A stretch of DNA of 64,000 nt from Sinorhizobium arboris LMG 14919 (GTDB taxonomy: Bacteria > Pseudomonadota > Alphaproteobacteria > Rhizobiales > Rhizobiaceae), in assembly GCF_000427465.1 (NCBI RefSeq), contig NZ_ATYB01000014.1, forward strand, positions 1,945,570-2,009,569. The letters are read 5' to 3'. Both the position numbers and the translations under genes were made by a program. Each line of letters starts with the position of its first letter. Position 1 is the first letter of the stretch. Positions 17,440 to 26,088 of this stretch are shown here, one piece after another. The notes beneath the pieces are model-generated. The model was not told where the DNA came from and made no database searches. It saw only the letters and a list, made by a program, of their open reading frames with translations.

Positions 17440-17838
17440 GGTTCTCACTGTTTCTAATCGTCTGAGTGTGGGACGTCAAGCGCATTCGGGTAGACCGGCC
17501 CGCTTCCGAAACGCCCGCATCTAACGCCGCCCAAGCGCAGGAATGCGTTTATCGTGCCGGCATCTTTCCTCATCTCCGTGTTCGTCACAGAGATGAGAGC
17601 AGCGCCGCGTCCGCGGCACAGGGGAATGTTTGTTCAGAACCAAGGGCTTGGTCTGGGCCGGATCCCGTGACGGCCACAGCGATGAGGAGATCAGACGAGC
17701 CGCGGCGGGCATGCCCAATCTCAACGGGCCCTTGGAGCACTTCCAGGAAAAGTGTGTAACGGCTTTACGTCCGGAAGGCGTCGTTCGAAGCGCTCGACCA
17801 GAGCGCATCCGGCAGAAAAAAATGTTTCGCGGCCGCGA
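17440..17838. other. intergenic region with hairpin and dispersed repeat
   Basis: No gene supported. It contains a hairpin of TCATCTCCGTG and CACAGAGATGA (about 17572-17598), and a rhizobial dispersed element listed separately. An A-run occurs at 17815-17822 before the end of the transglutaminase-like gene. Confidence 0.5.
17736..17777. repeat. dispersed Rhizobiaceae intergenic repeat (AGCACTTCC...CCGGAAG type)
   Basis: Starts AGCACTTCCAGGAAAAGTGT, then an ACGGCTTTACGTCCGGAAG segment. It is the kind of short imperfect palindrome scattered between genes in rhizobial genomes. Related degenerate elements appear at 35751 and 54251. Confidence 0.55.
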
Positions 17839-18405
17839 TCAGATATTTTGCGCGCCTGCAATCAGCTCCCAGCGCTTGCCGTTCGACTGAGACTGCCGGG
17901 CGAAGTAGTCATAAGGGGTGCGTGACCAATCCCTGACCGAGTTGGTGCGATTGTCGAGCACAAGGTCACCTTCACTCGTACGGACGGTGAGGACCGTGTG
18001 CCCCTCCCCACGGTAGCGCACAACCGTAAGTAGCATTGCCGACGCCGGCCAACCCCGTTTCAGGAGCTCCCGCTTTTTCAGAATTGCGAAGTCCTCGCAG
18101 TCTCCGTAAGCGGTCGGCACGCGCCAGTCATCCTCCTTACCGACATTCGCGCGGTCGCTTCGCTCCCGTATGCTTGCATTGACTCTGCTGTTGATCTGCT
18201 TGAGCTCGCTGATCTTGTCCGCAGCGAGAACGACAGTTTTCTCGCCGCCGCCTGTGCTGCAGAGGCGCGGCTCGCGGACGCAGAAGGATGCGAAAGCCGG
18301 CGGTGCAAAGGCCTTGCCGGCCGTCTTCATGGTTGTACCCGCATTGGCAGCCCCCGGGGCTGCGACCAGCAACAAAAAGACTGTCTGCGCAATGAAGCGT
18401 TTCAC
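17839..18405 (-). CDS. bacterial transglutaminase-like cysteine proteinase (BTLCP)
   Basis: About 188 residues from a GTG at 18405. An ATG eight codons upstream is less well placed relative to GGAG. The signal peptide is KRFIAQTVFLLLVAAPGAANA. The catalytic triad of the family is visible: Cys in YGDCEDFAILKKREL, His in GEGHTVLTVR, Asp in LVLDNRTN. Periplasmic. In the LapG branch such proteases cleave adhesins in response to c-di-GMP, but no LapD or adhesin is present here, so that role is not claimed. Confidence 0.85.
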   Translation of the reverse strand: MKRFIAQTVFLLLVAAPGAANAGTTMKTAGKAFAPPAFASFCVREPRLCSTGGGEKTVVLAADKISELKQINSRVNASIRERSDRANVGKEDDWRVPTAYGDCEDFAILKKRELLKRGWPASAMLLTVVRYRGEGHTVLTVRTSEGDLVLDNRTNSVRDWSRTPYDYFARQSQSNGKRWELIAGAQNI

Positions 18406-18599
18406 GAGGCGTTCTCCAACGGCGGGCACAAGTCCCCCGGTCCGACGTAGAGACTAGCTAAGATAGATTAAGCCTTGGTTGATAATCCGAAATGAGGCAG
18501 TGATGTGGCCTTCTACTAACAATTTGTAAATTGACCACAGTTAATTTTAACCCAATTCTTAAAAGTATTTTCAAAGTTGATATTTTTAGGAGTATAGAA

Positions 18600-19361
18600 A
18601 TGGAAAGAATTACTAGATCGATATTTCGGACATTCTTCATACTCTCCACGGCCACGATTGGCGCCGTAATCGTTACGAGCGACGCAGATGCAGTACAGCG
18701 CCAGCGCATGACTGCGCGCCAATGCAGTCCGCTTTCGGAAGACAACTTCGCGGCATGTTGCGTTGCACTAAACCGCTCGAAGATTCTTACCCCTGCGCAG
18801 ATTAAAATGTGCCCGCCCCTGACGACTGCGACAATCGGCGCCGGCACCGGACGGCACGATCGAAGCGACTCCACAGCAAGCGGCCCGACGAGAGGCGGCG
18901 GTAAGAAGGGCGGTGGCAGCGGCGGTGCCGGGGGCGGCGGCGGTGCCGGCGGCGGCGGCGGTGGCGGCGACAACGGCGGTGGCGGCGGCGGCGACAACGG
19001 CGGCGGCGGCGGTGGCGGCGACAACGGCGGTGGCGGCGGTGGCGGCGACAACGGCGGTGGCGGCGGTGGCCAAGATCCCGGCAAAGGTAACCAGGATAAC
19101 GGCAAAGGCGGCCAGGACGGCGGCAAGGGCCACCAGGACAACGGCAAGGGCGGCCAGGACGGTGGCAAGGGCCACCAGGACAACGACAAGGGCGGCCAGG
19201 ACGGTGGCAAGGGCCACCAGGACAACGACAAGGGCGGCCAGGACAGCGGCAAGGGCCACCAGGACAACGACAAGGGCGGCCAGGACAGCGGCAAGGGCGA
19301 CCAGGACGGCCGAAGCAAAGGCGGGAAGGACAAGGGCGGGAAGGACAAGGGCGACAAATAA
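18600..19361 (+). CDS. exported Gly-rich tandem-repeat protein
   Basis: 253 residues. AGGAG precedes the ATG at 18600 by seven bases. An N-terminal hydrophobic segment (IFRTFFILSTATIGAVIVT) is a signal peptide or anchor. Next is a Cys-containing stretch (ARQCSPLSEDNFAACCVALNRS). Residues from about 100 on are low complexity: poly-Gly blocks punctuated by DN (GGGGGGGDN repeated), then about five copies of a 14-residue unit made of KGGQDGG and KGHQDN halves (42-base DNA period), ending in KGGKDKGGKDKGDK. Such repeats vary in copy number. A cell-surface, metal- or water-binding role is a guess. Confidence 0.75.
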   Translation: MERITRSIFRTFFILSTATIGAVIVTSDADAVQRQRMTARQCSPLSEDNFAACCVALNRSKILTPAQIKMCPPLTTATIGAGTGRHDRSDSTASGPTRGGGKKGGGSGGAGGGGGAGGGGGGGDNGGGGGGDNGGGGGGGDNGGGGGGGDNGGGGGGQDPGKGNQDNGKGGQDGGKGHQDNGKGGQDGGKGHQDNDKGGQDGGKGHQDNDKGGQDSGKGHQDNDKGGQDSGKGDQDGRSKGGKDKGGKDKGDK

Positions 19362-19736
19362 GCAGCCGCGGCCACGGCGGCGATGAAAGTCCCTGGCATC
19401 AGCGAAAAAAGCGACCGTGGCCGTTGACGGCTTGCGTGCCGCCGCGATCGGCACGCTTTGGAGGAGCAGGCGGCACCGTCTCCGCCTGGTTCGCTTCCAA
19501 GACACGGCCCAAACAGGCGATCTCGGCGTCAGTCGAAATCGCCGGGCCGCAGCCAGACTGGGAAAGTGACAAGCCGGGGGCGCTTGTCCAGCAACGTCAA
19601 CGGAGACCTCTTGAAGGGCGGCTCCCGCAGGTGCTGCCCTTCCCTTTTGCGGCGCGGTCGCGGATCTGTGCACCTGCGACAACCTTTCACTAACCCCTGG
19701 TTCCGATAATGCCGCCGCAATCGAGGACCGAATCGC
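19362..19736. other. intergenic region, no gene supported
   Basis: A hairpin formed by CGGCCACGG (near 19368) and CCGTGGCCG (near 19412) could end the repeat-protein transcript. The reading frames here have no recognisable product or ribosome site. Confidence 0.4.
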
Positions 19737-20498
19737 ATGACCAAGGCAAGTTCCAAAAGACGAAAGCGCAGCACGGGCCGGAAGAGCAGCCGGAGCGGTA
19801 TGGGCCGCTGGTATCTCGCGGCCGCAGTCATCGTCGGCGGGATTATCGCCTACGAGCATCGGGGGGAGCTCGGCCATCTGGCCGGCACCACCAGGCTGAC
19901 GGCGCTGTTTTCGCCGGCCGAGAAACCGGCCGAGAGAAAGATGCACGCAAAAAAGACGACCGAGAAGAAACCGCCGAAGAACGTGGAACTGGCCACCATT
20001 CCAATCCCTGTCCGTCCGAGCGAACAAACCGGGTCCATAGCGCCGGCGACCGCATTGGTGCCGCCGGCACCCGTCAAGGCACCGGTGGCGGAGCAGTCGC
20101 TTGAACAGGCGAGCCTGCGCCCGACGGAGAGCGGCACTTTCTATTTCTGCGGCATCCGTCACGATAACTGCGTCCTGGACGGCGATACCTTCCTGTTCAA
20201 CGGGCAAAGAATTCTCATCGCCGATATCGACGCACCGGAAACCAGGCGCGCGAAATGCGACGAGGAACGTTCGCGCGGTTCCTATGCCAAGGCACGACTG
20301 CGCGAGTTGCTGAATGCCGGAGACTTCACCCTCGTCGCGTCCGACTCTGCTGCAGGCGACGAGCCCGGCAAGCGGCGGCTCGTGGTCAGGAACGGCAGGT
20401 CGCTCGGGGATATTCTCATTTCGGAAGGCCTCGCCAGAAAGAGAAACGGGCGGCCACAGTCATGGTGCGGTCAGTCCAGCGCCCGCGTTTCCGGTTGA
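19737..20498 (+). CDS. membrane-anchored thermonuclease-like (SNase) protein
   Basis: 253 residues. A basic N-terminus (SKRRKRSTGRKSSRS) is followed by one membrane segment (WYLAAAVIVGGIIAY, residues 25-39) and a Pro/Lys-rich linker to about residue 135. The C-terminal OB-fold nuclease region carries CVLDGDTFLFNGQRILIADIDAPET and a later KRRLVVRNGRSLGDILISEGLA. Candidates for the staphylococcal nuclease Arg35, Glu43 and Arg87 are present. Type II orientation would put the nuclease in the periplasm. GAGGA precedes the ATG. Confidence 0.82.
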   Translation: MTKASSKRRKRSTGRKSSRSGMGRWYLAAAVIVGGIIAYEHRGELGHLAGTTRLTALFSPAEKPAERKMHAKKTTEKKPPKNVELATIPIPVRPSEQTGSIAPATALVPPAPVKAPVAEQSLEQASLRPTESGTFYFCGIRHDNCVLDGDTFLFNGQRILIADIDAPETRRAKCDEERSRGSYAKARLRELLNAGDFTLVASDSAAGDEPGKRRLVVRNGRSLGDILISEGLARKRNGRPQSWCGQSSARVSG

Positions 20499-20522
20499 AC
20501 TGCATCGGCCGGATGACGATGG

Positions 20523-20543
20523 TTTTAGGTGGGCTGCCTAAAA
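20523..20543. terminator. hairpin between convergent nuclease and racemase genes
   Basis: TTTTAGG (20523-20529) pairs perfectly with CCTAAAA (20537-20543). The A/T-rich outer arms could act as a bidirectional terminator. Confidence 0.55.
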
Positions 20544-20647
20544 TCATGAACGTGATCGATGGACGGACCAGTGCCACGGATAGCCCTGCCCGGCCGCCCA
20601 ATTGCATCTCCGCAGCCCTGTCGCCTCCATACCAGTGCCGGAGGCGC

Positions 20648-21307
20648 TCAGGCGTCGACCTGCAGCAGCCCGAGAACCCGCATCACGGCAGACGGAATAG
20701 GGCCTATGACGGGCACCTCGAACAGAGGTTGCAGCTGCTCGGCGGCCTGTCCGAGCGGGCCGCCGCCGATGATGACGGCCTCTGCCTCATCTATGTCGAC
20801 GGAGGCGCGCACTGCGTGCCAAAGCGAGGTGCGCAGCCGCTCCTCGTCTCCGGCAACGGTGAGCGGATCGCCGGGCGTGCAGCGGATGCCGGAGTAGAGA
20901 TGCGACAGCCCCAGATGGCGTGCCCGCTCTGCGATCGCATCGGCGAGGTCGGGCGTCGTGGTTGCGACGCCGAACCGCCGTCCGTTCAGCGAAGCCTCGA
21001 GCATGGAAGCTTCGCAGAGGCCGACGACGGGAATAGCGACATGCTCCCGAAGCATGGCGAGGCCGGGATCGCCAAAGGCACTGACGATGATTCCGAGGCA
21101 GCCCGCCTCGTGATTGGCGCCGATTTCCACCACCTCTTCGGCGGCGGCCGCCAGTTCCTCCGGCTTCAGGATCATCCGGGGACTGCGCCTGGCCGTGGCG
21201 CTTGCCACGGCCAGGCGTCCATTCGCAGCCTTGCGCGCGATGGAGACCATCATCTCGCTCGTCGCCTGCGAGCTGTTCGGGTTGATCAGCAGGAGATGGG
21301 AGCTCAC
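20648..21307 (-). CDS. Asp/Glu/hydantoin racemase superfamily protein, catalytic Cys not evident
   Basis: 219 residues. The opening HLLLINPNSSQATSEMM and GVATTTPDLADAIAERA match the hydantoin/allantoin racemase group. However, the two positions that normally hold catalytic Cys read GIIVSAFGDPGL (Ser/Ala instead of Cys) and AVIIGGGPLG (Gly instead of Cys), so ordinary two-base racemisation is doubtful. The ATG overlaps the MFS stop by four bases (ATGA). Part of an RpiR-linked transport/catabolic pair. Confidence 0.82.
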   Translation of the reverse strand: MSSHLLLINPNSSQATSEMMVSIARKAANGRLAVASATARRSPRMILKPEELAAAAEEVVEIGANHEAGCLGIIVSAFGDPGLAMLREHVAIPVVGLCEASMLEASLNGRRFGVATTTPDLADAIAERARHLGLSHLYSGIRCTPGDPLTVAGDEERLRTSLWHAVRASVDIDEAEAVIIGGGPLGQAAEQLQPLFEVPVIGPIPSAVMRVLGLLQVDA

Positions 21308-22767
21308 GTTCTGAGCTCCAGGCCGACTGACCCCTGTTGCTGCGCTGTCCTGGGCTGATCGGCCTCCGCCGGTTGCGAGAGATCCTCCATCGACCGGCCG
21401 TAGGTTTCCGGGCCGAGCTGAATGCAGAATGCGAAGACCGCATACATTCCCGCAGCGAGCCCGAAGACGCCGATCATTCCGTAGCTGTCGAACAGCATGC
21501 CGGAAATGGTGGGGACGAACGAGCCGGCAGCCGATCCCGTCGCCAGAATGAGGGCCACCCCGAAGGCGCGGATTCTCGTCGGGAAGAGTTCCGGCGCATA
21601 GATCCAGATCGACGTGTTGAGCAGCAGGACAAAGAACTGGAAGATCGCTCCGAACAGGAGAACGAGGTAGATATTGGCGCCGAGAGTGACGATCGACACC
21701 GCCGCGAGGCAGGCAAGCGCCGCGCCCACGGTAAGCACCTTCTTGCGCGGCAGATAATAGCCGAACAACGAAGCGGCGATCGCACCGAGCACGCTGCCGC
21801 TCTGGATGATCATGCTGTAGAGCAGGCTGCCGGAGAGCGTATAACCCATCGATACGAAGATGACGGGCATCAGCGTCAGGACCGACAATTGCGCCCCATA
21901 GCTCATGAGAATGGCGATTGCTACCGGGATGGTCCGCCCGATGAAGGGTGCGCGGAAAAGTTCCCGCCAGTCGCTCTTCTCGGGCGCCTCGTCCGCCATA
22001 TGGTCTGTCGTCAGATATTCGTGCACCACGAGATTGCGCGGTTTCAAAGAGCCCGAGGCCAGAATGGAGAGCACCTTGTTCGCCTCGCCGATCCTGTTCT
22101 TCGAGGCTAGGAACCGCGGCGTCTCGGGTACGTAGCGGCGATAGAAGACGACCAGAAGCGCCGGAAGCGCCAGCGACGCAAAAAGCCAGCGCCAGCTGTT
22201 CTCTCCGGGGAAAAGCGTGAAGATCAGCAGACCGAAGGCCGGCGCCAGGAAATTGCCGAAGCCGCCGGCGCCGACATTCACAAGACCCGCCGCGGTGCCG
22301 CGAAACTTCGGCGAGCAGAATTCCGAAAGCATGGTCACCGCGGTCGAAATTTCACCGCCGACGCCGAAGCCGACGATCGCGCGGGCAAAACAAAGCATGG
22401 TGAAGTTCGGCGCGATCGCGCAGGCCGCCGAGCCGATCGTGAAGAGCAGGAGATTGATCGTCAGCATGACCCGCCGGCCGTAGCGGTCGCCGAGAATGCC
22501 CGACAGCAATCGTCCGATCGCAGCGCTGCCGAAGGTGATCGTGTTGAGAAATCCGATATCCGTGCCGGTGAGACCCCAGTGCTCCTTCAGAAGAGGACCG
22601 GCGACGCCGATCGTGTTCTGTTCGAAACTGTCGAAAAGACAGCCGATCAGAACGAGAGCGAGGATCTGCTTATGCGCTCCCGTGACACCGATTTTGGTGA
22701 AAGCTGATTCCAGTTGTCGAATGACCGGCGAGCTCCTGCCGGTCGGCACCATATTTTCCGCTGCCAT
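21304..22767 (-). CDS. MFS transporter
   Basis: 487 residues, twelve membrane segments. AAGGGGAA precedes the ATG at 22767. Signature loops GILGDRYGRRVML between TM2-3, FARAIVGFGVGGEIS, RGTAAGL and the second-half RIRAFGVALILATGSAAG place it near sugar/aromatic-acid symporters. It is co-transcribed with the downstream racemase-like gene. A GAAAC-N4-GTTTC site in its promoter is shared with the RpiR gene upstream, so it is probably the main target of that regulator. Substrate unknown, possibly a hydantoin, amide or amino-acid derivative. Confidence 0.88.
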   Translation of the reverse strand: MAAENMVPTGRSSPVIRQLESAFTKIGVTGAHKQILALVLIGCLFDSFEQNTIGVAGPLLKEHWGLTGTDIGFLNTITFGSAAIGRLLSGILGDRYGRRVMLTINLLLFTIGSAACAIAPNFTMLCFARAIVGFGVGGEISTAVTMLSEFCSPKFRGTAAGLVNVGAGGFGNFLAPAFGLLIFTLFPGENSWRWLFASLALPALLVVFYRRYVPETPRFLASKNRIGEANKVLSILASGSLKPRNLVVHEYLTTDHMADEAPEKSDWRELFRAPFIGRTIPVAIAILMSYGAQLSVLTLMPVIFVSMGYTLSGSLLYSMIIQSGSVLGAIAASLFGYYLPRKKVLTVGAALACLAAVSIVTLGANIYLVLLFGAIFQFFVLLLNTSIWIYAPELFPTRIRAFGVALILATGSAAGSFVPTISGMLFDSYGMIGVFGLAAGMYAVFAFCIQLGPETYGRSMEDLSQPAEADQPRTAQQQGSVGLELRT

Positions 22768-22803
22768 TGTTGTTCCCCTTGTGGTTGAACGAGCGTGAAA
22801 ACC

Positions 22804-22840
22804 TAGTTTCTTAATGATACACCAAGAAACTACAGTTTCA
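22804..22840. promoter_or_regulatory. operator region of the MFS-racemase operon with GAAAC-N4-GTTTC
   Basis: Contains TAGTTTCTT (22804-22812) inverted to AAGAAACTA (22824-22832), and GAAACTACAGTTTC at 22826-22839. The latter arrangement recurs as GAAACTGTCGTTTC at 23894-23907. Predicted RpiR-family binding site. Confidence 0.6.
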
Positions 22841-22912
22841 TAGCCCCGAATCCCACAGGGGCGACGGAGAGGGATTCCTGCCCCTCCCGGCAGGGCTCGA
22901 CGTGTCGCCATT

Positions 22913-22966
22913 GACGGGCTCGACCCGCCGTCATCCTGGCCTTGGGCTTGACCCGAGGATCCACAC
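22913..22966. repeat. dispersed intergenic repeat fragment (CGTCATCCT...GACCCGAGGATCCA type)
   Basis: The sequence around CTTGGGCTTGACCCGAGGAT is of a type repeated between genes in rhizobial and other alphaproteobacterial chromosomes. Only one copy was noticed in this window. Confidence 0.4.
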
Positions 22967-23038
22967 GCGAGGCGTCCGGCGGGGCTCAATCGATGGCGAG
23001 GCCCGCACAGACCATCGCGGCCTGCCTTGCGCCCGCCC

Positions 23039-23881
23039 TCACAACTCCTCGAGCGCGTCGTTCAGCGCCTCGATGCCGCGCAGACGGTTCCGGCCGGCAG
23101 CGCCTGCGGTCTCGATGCAGCGTGTGGTCAGGAGATGGCAGAGCGCCATCACCGACACGTGGTTGAAAAGCGGCCCGGGCGCCAGCGTCTGGCACCGGAA
23201 ATGCCAAGTCGCATGGCTCAGGAGCGGCGCACCCTCGTCGGTGATGTAGAGCAGCTTGGCCTGGGTTCTTCCAACCTGCGCCATGAGCTGCTCCATCAGA
23301 GCGACGCGGCGGCGCAGGCCGAAGAGAATGACGACATCGTCGCGCCCGATGCTGACCAGATGCTCGCCGAGCGTCTGTCCGCCTCCGGGAATAGCGGCAA
23401 TGTTCTCGATCACCTGCGTGAGTTGCCATTGCAGATAGGTCGCAAAGGAATGGCTGGCGCGAAAACCGATGACCCACACCTTACGGGCCTCCAGGATGGC
23501 CTTGGCAGCCGCGTCGATCTGTGCCTCGCCGATTGCGAGAAACGTCGATTCCAGATTGGCGATGCCCTGGGCGACATGAGCGGCAACCGATTGCTGACCA
23601 TCGGCATCCGTCGCCGTCGCCAGGAAGAGACGCGATCCGGTCTGCTTGTCCGCGCGCGCGTGGCGTCGCGCCTCCTCGTAGTTTTCATAGCCGAGGCGCT
23701 GGACGAAGCGCGACACGGTGGCTTTCGACACATGGGCCAAAGCCGCAAGCTCCTGCGCCGAATAGCTCGCTATCTCCCCCGGAAAATCACAGACGAAATC
23801 GGCAAGCCGCCGCTCGGCGGGATGCAGCTTCGGCAGAATCTCGCGGACGCGAGCGAGGAAGGATCGTTCTTTGGCGGCCAT
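23039..23881 (-). CDS. RpiR family transcriptional regulator
   Basis: 280 residues from ATG 23881. An ATG at 23893 directly abuts the operator and lacks a ribosome site. N-terminal HTH_6 domain (ADFVCDFPGEIASYSAQELAALAHVSKATVSRFVQRLGY) and C-terminal SIS sugar-isomerase-type sensing domain (ARKVWVIGFRASHSFATYLQWQL to about residue 240). It lies upstream of, and in the same direction as, the MFS-racemase operon. Identical half-sites at its own promoter and theirs suggest it controls both. Confidence 0.9.
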   Translation of the reverse strand: MAAKERSFLARVREILPKLHPAERRLADFVCDFPGEIASYSAQELAALAHVSKATVSRFVQRLGYENYEEARRHARADKQTGSRLFLATATDADGQQSVAAHVAQGIANLESTFLAIGEAQIDAAAKAILEARKVWVIGFRASHSFATYLQWQLTQVIENIAAIPGGGQTLGEHLVSIGRDDVVILFGLRRRVALMEQLMAQVGRTQAKLLYITDEGAPLLSHATWHFRCQTLAPGPLFNHVSVMALCHLLTTRCIETAGAAGRNRLRGIEALNDALEEL

Positions 23882-23892
23882 CGGCACTCTCA

Positions 23893-23908
23893 TGAAACTG
23901 TCGTTTCA
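23893..23908. promoter_or_regulatory. RpiR autoregulatory operator TGAAACTGTCGTTTCA
   Basis: Perfect TGAAAC/GTTTCA inverted repeat, spacer TGTC, 13 bases upstream of the preferred rpiR start. Same half-sites and spacing as 22826-22839. Confidence 0.6.
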
Positions 23909-23966
23909 CGGGACTGTCCGATTTTCGTCCAGCCTTGGCAATAGGCGCAACGACCCGCTCCCGCGG

Positions 23967-25235
23967 TCATCTGTCCTCTCGGAGCGTATCCTTCTGCGTG
24001 ATCAGCCGGGCGCTGTGTTGGCCGCTCAGATAGGTCCACAACCAACTCCAGGCCACAGCAAAGCGGCTGCGAGTGCCGATCAGGAAGTAGATGTGGGCGA
24101 TGCCCCAGATCCACCAGGCGAGTGATCCCTTGAGTTTGATCCGGCCGAAATCGACGATGGCTGCGCGTTTGCCGATGGTGGCCAGGCTTCCCTGATGCCG
24201 ATAGCGGAACGGCCCCGGCGACGGCGATCCCGTAAGCCGCCCACGGATGACCTGAGCGACATAGGCGCCCTGCTGCTTGGCGGCAGGCGCGATGCCGGGC
24301 ACCGGCTTTCCGTCCTCCTGGGTGACGGATGCGGTATCGCCGATGACGAAGATGTCCGGGTGATCAGGTGCGGTCAGATCCGATCCGACCTTTACGCGGC
24401 CGGCCCGATCCGCTTCGACGCCGACCCACCTGGCGGCCGGTGAGGCCTGGACCCCGGCCGCCCAGACGAGCGTCCTGCTCGGCACGAAGTCCTCACCTAT
24501 CATGACCCCCTCCTCAGTGCAGTTGGTCACGGGCGTGCCCGTCAGCACTTCGACACCCAGCTTCTCCAGTTCGCGTGAAGCGTAAGCGGAAAGCTCCTCG
24601 CCGAAGGCGGGAAGAATGCGTGGGCCGGCTTCGACCAGCACCACCCGGGCGGAGCGTGTGTCGATCCTGCGGAACTCGCCGGGCAGCGTTCTATAGGCCA
24701 TTTCGGCGATGATGCCCGCAAGCTCGACCCCGGTCGGCCCTGCGCCGATGATCGTGAAGGTCAGCAGCGCATCGCGCCTGGCGGGGTCCTCCTCCACCTC
24801 CGCCTGCTCGAAGGCGATGAGCACGCGGCGGCGAATTGTCGTCGCATCCTCCAGCGTCTTGAGCCCGGGCGCTACCGCCGCCCATTCGTCGTGGCCGAAA
24901 TAGGCATGCGTCGCGCCGGTGGCCAGCACCAGAGTGTCGTAGGGGATCGACTGGCCATGCGCGAGCATCACCGCTCTCGAAGCCGGATCGATGCCCACGA
25001 CCTCGCCGAGCAGCGTCGTCACCTCCTGCCGGTCGCGGTAGAGTCGTCGGATCGGCCACGCGATTTCCGATGTTGCGAGCACCGTGGTCGCCACCTGGTA
25101 AAGCAGCGGCTGGAACAGGTGATGATTGCGCCGGTCGATCAGCGTGACCTTGACCGGCGCACCCTTCAGGTCGTTGACGAGTTGCAGCCCGCCGAAGCCC
25201 CCGCCGACCACGACGACATGATGTCTTTCCTGCAT
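23967..25235 (-). CDS. NADH dehydrogenase type II / NAD(P)/FAD-dependent oxidoreductase
   Basis: 422 residues. Rossmann motifs for FAD (VVVVGGGFGGLQLVNDL) and NADH (FTIIGAGPTGVELAGIIAEMA), the FAD-contact IFVIGDTA, and AAKQQGAYVAQVIRGRL fit NDH-2. NDH-2 is a peripheral, non-pumping enzyme passing electrons from NADH to quinone. The C-terminal WWIWGIAHIYFLIGTRSRFAVAWSW is the amphipathic membrane-attachment region. GGAAG precedes the ATG. Confidence 0.9.
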   Translation of the reverse strand: MQERHHVVVVGGGFGGLQLVNDLKGAPVKVTLIDRRNHHLFQPLLYQVATTVLATSEIAWPIRRLYRDRQEVTTLLGEVVGIDPASRAVMLAHGQSIPYDTLVLATGATHAYFGHDEWAAVAPGLKTLEDATTIRRRVLIAFEQAEVEEDPARRDALLTFTIIGAGPTGVELAGIIAEMAYRTLPGEFRRIDTRSARVVLVEAGPRILPAFGEELSAYASRELEKLGVEVLTGTPVTNCTEEGVMIGEDFVPSRTLVWAAGVQASPAARWVGVEADRAGRVKVGSDLTAPDHPDIFVIGDTASVTQEDGKPVPGIAPAAKQQGAYVAQVIRGRLTGSPSPGPFRYRHQGSLATIGKRAAIVDFGRIKLKGSLAWWIWGIAHIYFLIGTRSRFAVAWSWLWTYLSGQHSARLITQKDTLREDR

Positions 25236-25350
25236 GGTCTTCCGTCCCGTTTGTCATTTCACACTGTTAGACGCGCCGCCGCGGCGCAAGCCTTCGCCCG
25301 GCATGGCTGCATTGCATCCCCGCCGGGTCTTCACGGATGTTTTCGGCGCC

Positions 25351-25815
25351 CTATTCCGCGTAGCCGACGGGCACTGCGGTGCCACTTTTGAGAACTTCCA
25401 TCGAAATCGAGGCGGAAACGTCGAAAAGTTCCACCTTGCGGACGATCTGTTTGTAAACGACGTCGTAATGCTCGACTCGCGGCAGGACCACCTTGACGAT
25501 GTAATCGTAACTGCCCGTCAACCGGTGCGCCTCGACGATCTCCGGAATGTCGCTGATCGCCCGCCGAAACTTTTCGATCCAGTCGTCGGAGTGTTGCGCG
25601 GTTTTGATCAGCGCGAAAACCGTGGTCGGCACGCCCATCTTTTCCCGGTCGAGTACGACGATGCGCCGGGTTACATATCCGGCCTCCTCCAGCCGTTGAA
25701 TGCGTCGCGAGCAGGCGGAAAGCGAAAGGTTCACCCGCTCGGCAAGGTCGCCCATCGCTACGCTCGCATCCTGCTGCAGAAGCATGAGGAGCTTCCGGTC
25801 TCTCTCGTCAAGCAC
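25351..25815 (-). CDS. Lrp/AsnC family transcriptional regulator
   Basis: 154 residues from a GTG at 25815 (start region VLDERDRKLLMLLQQD, GGAG upstream). Longer in-frame starts add a tail untypical of the family. The HTH is VAMGDLAERVNLSLSACSRRIQRLEEAGYV. The ligand domain contains HRLTGSYDYIVKVVL. Target unknown. Similar proteins respond to amino acids and often regulate divergent or neighbouring catabolic genes. Confidence 0.9.
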   Translation of the reverse strand: MLDERDRKLLMLLQQDASVAMGDLAERVNLSLSACSRRIQRLEEAGYVTRRIVVLDREKMGVPTTVFALIKTAQHSDDWIEKFRRAISDIPEIVEAHRLTGSYDYIVKVVLPRVEHYDVVYKQIVRKVELFDVSASISMEVLKSGTAVPVGYAE

Positions 25816-26088
25816 GCTCCGACTCCCTTGCCCTTGCCACAGGGTGCGCCGAGATTCCGCGGAAAATTCGGATTCGACGCAAGCAGTTGCCAAATATCTG
25901 CGCAGGCGCTGATCAAAGCAAATACATGCAAACGGACCCGCACGATAATCTAGCAATGGAACGGGGAACGTGGCGAAGCGTTCCCGCCGATCCTCAGCAC
26001 AACGGCCGGAACGAGATGATGGAAATGCGCAAAATCGGAAAACTGCGTTGAAGTGCGCAGTTGCAAAGGCTCAGATCGTTTCACTGCT
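25816..26088. other. upstream region of asnC-type gene
   Basis: No gene supported. Includes CAAATATCTGCGCAGGCGC and GCAAATACATGCAAACG, AT-richer stretches that may hold the asnC promoter. Confidence 0.3.

Noticed and set aside
17440..17838. Short open frames of about 95 residues between tetR and the BTLCP gene
   Set aside because: No ribosome site and no domain; the stretch is explained by a dispersed repeat and a hairpin.
18768..20207. 479-residue minus-strand open frame over the glycine-rich gene and nuclease
   Set aside because: Repetitive Val/Ala-rich translation is the antisense of the repeat protein; no start or ribosome site fits.
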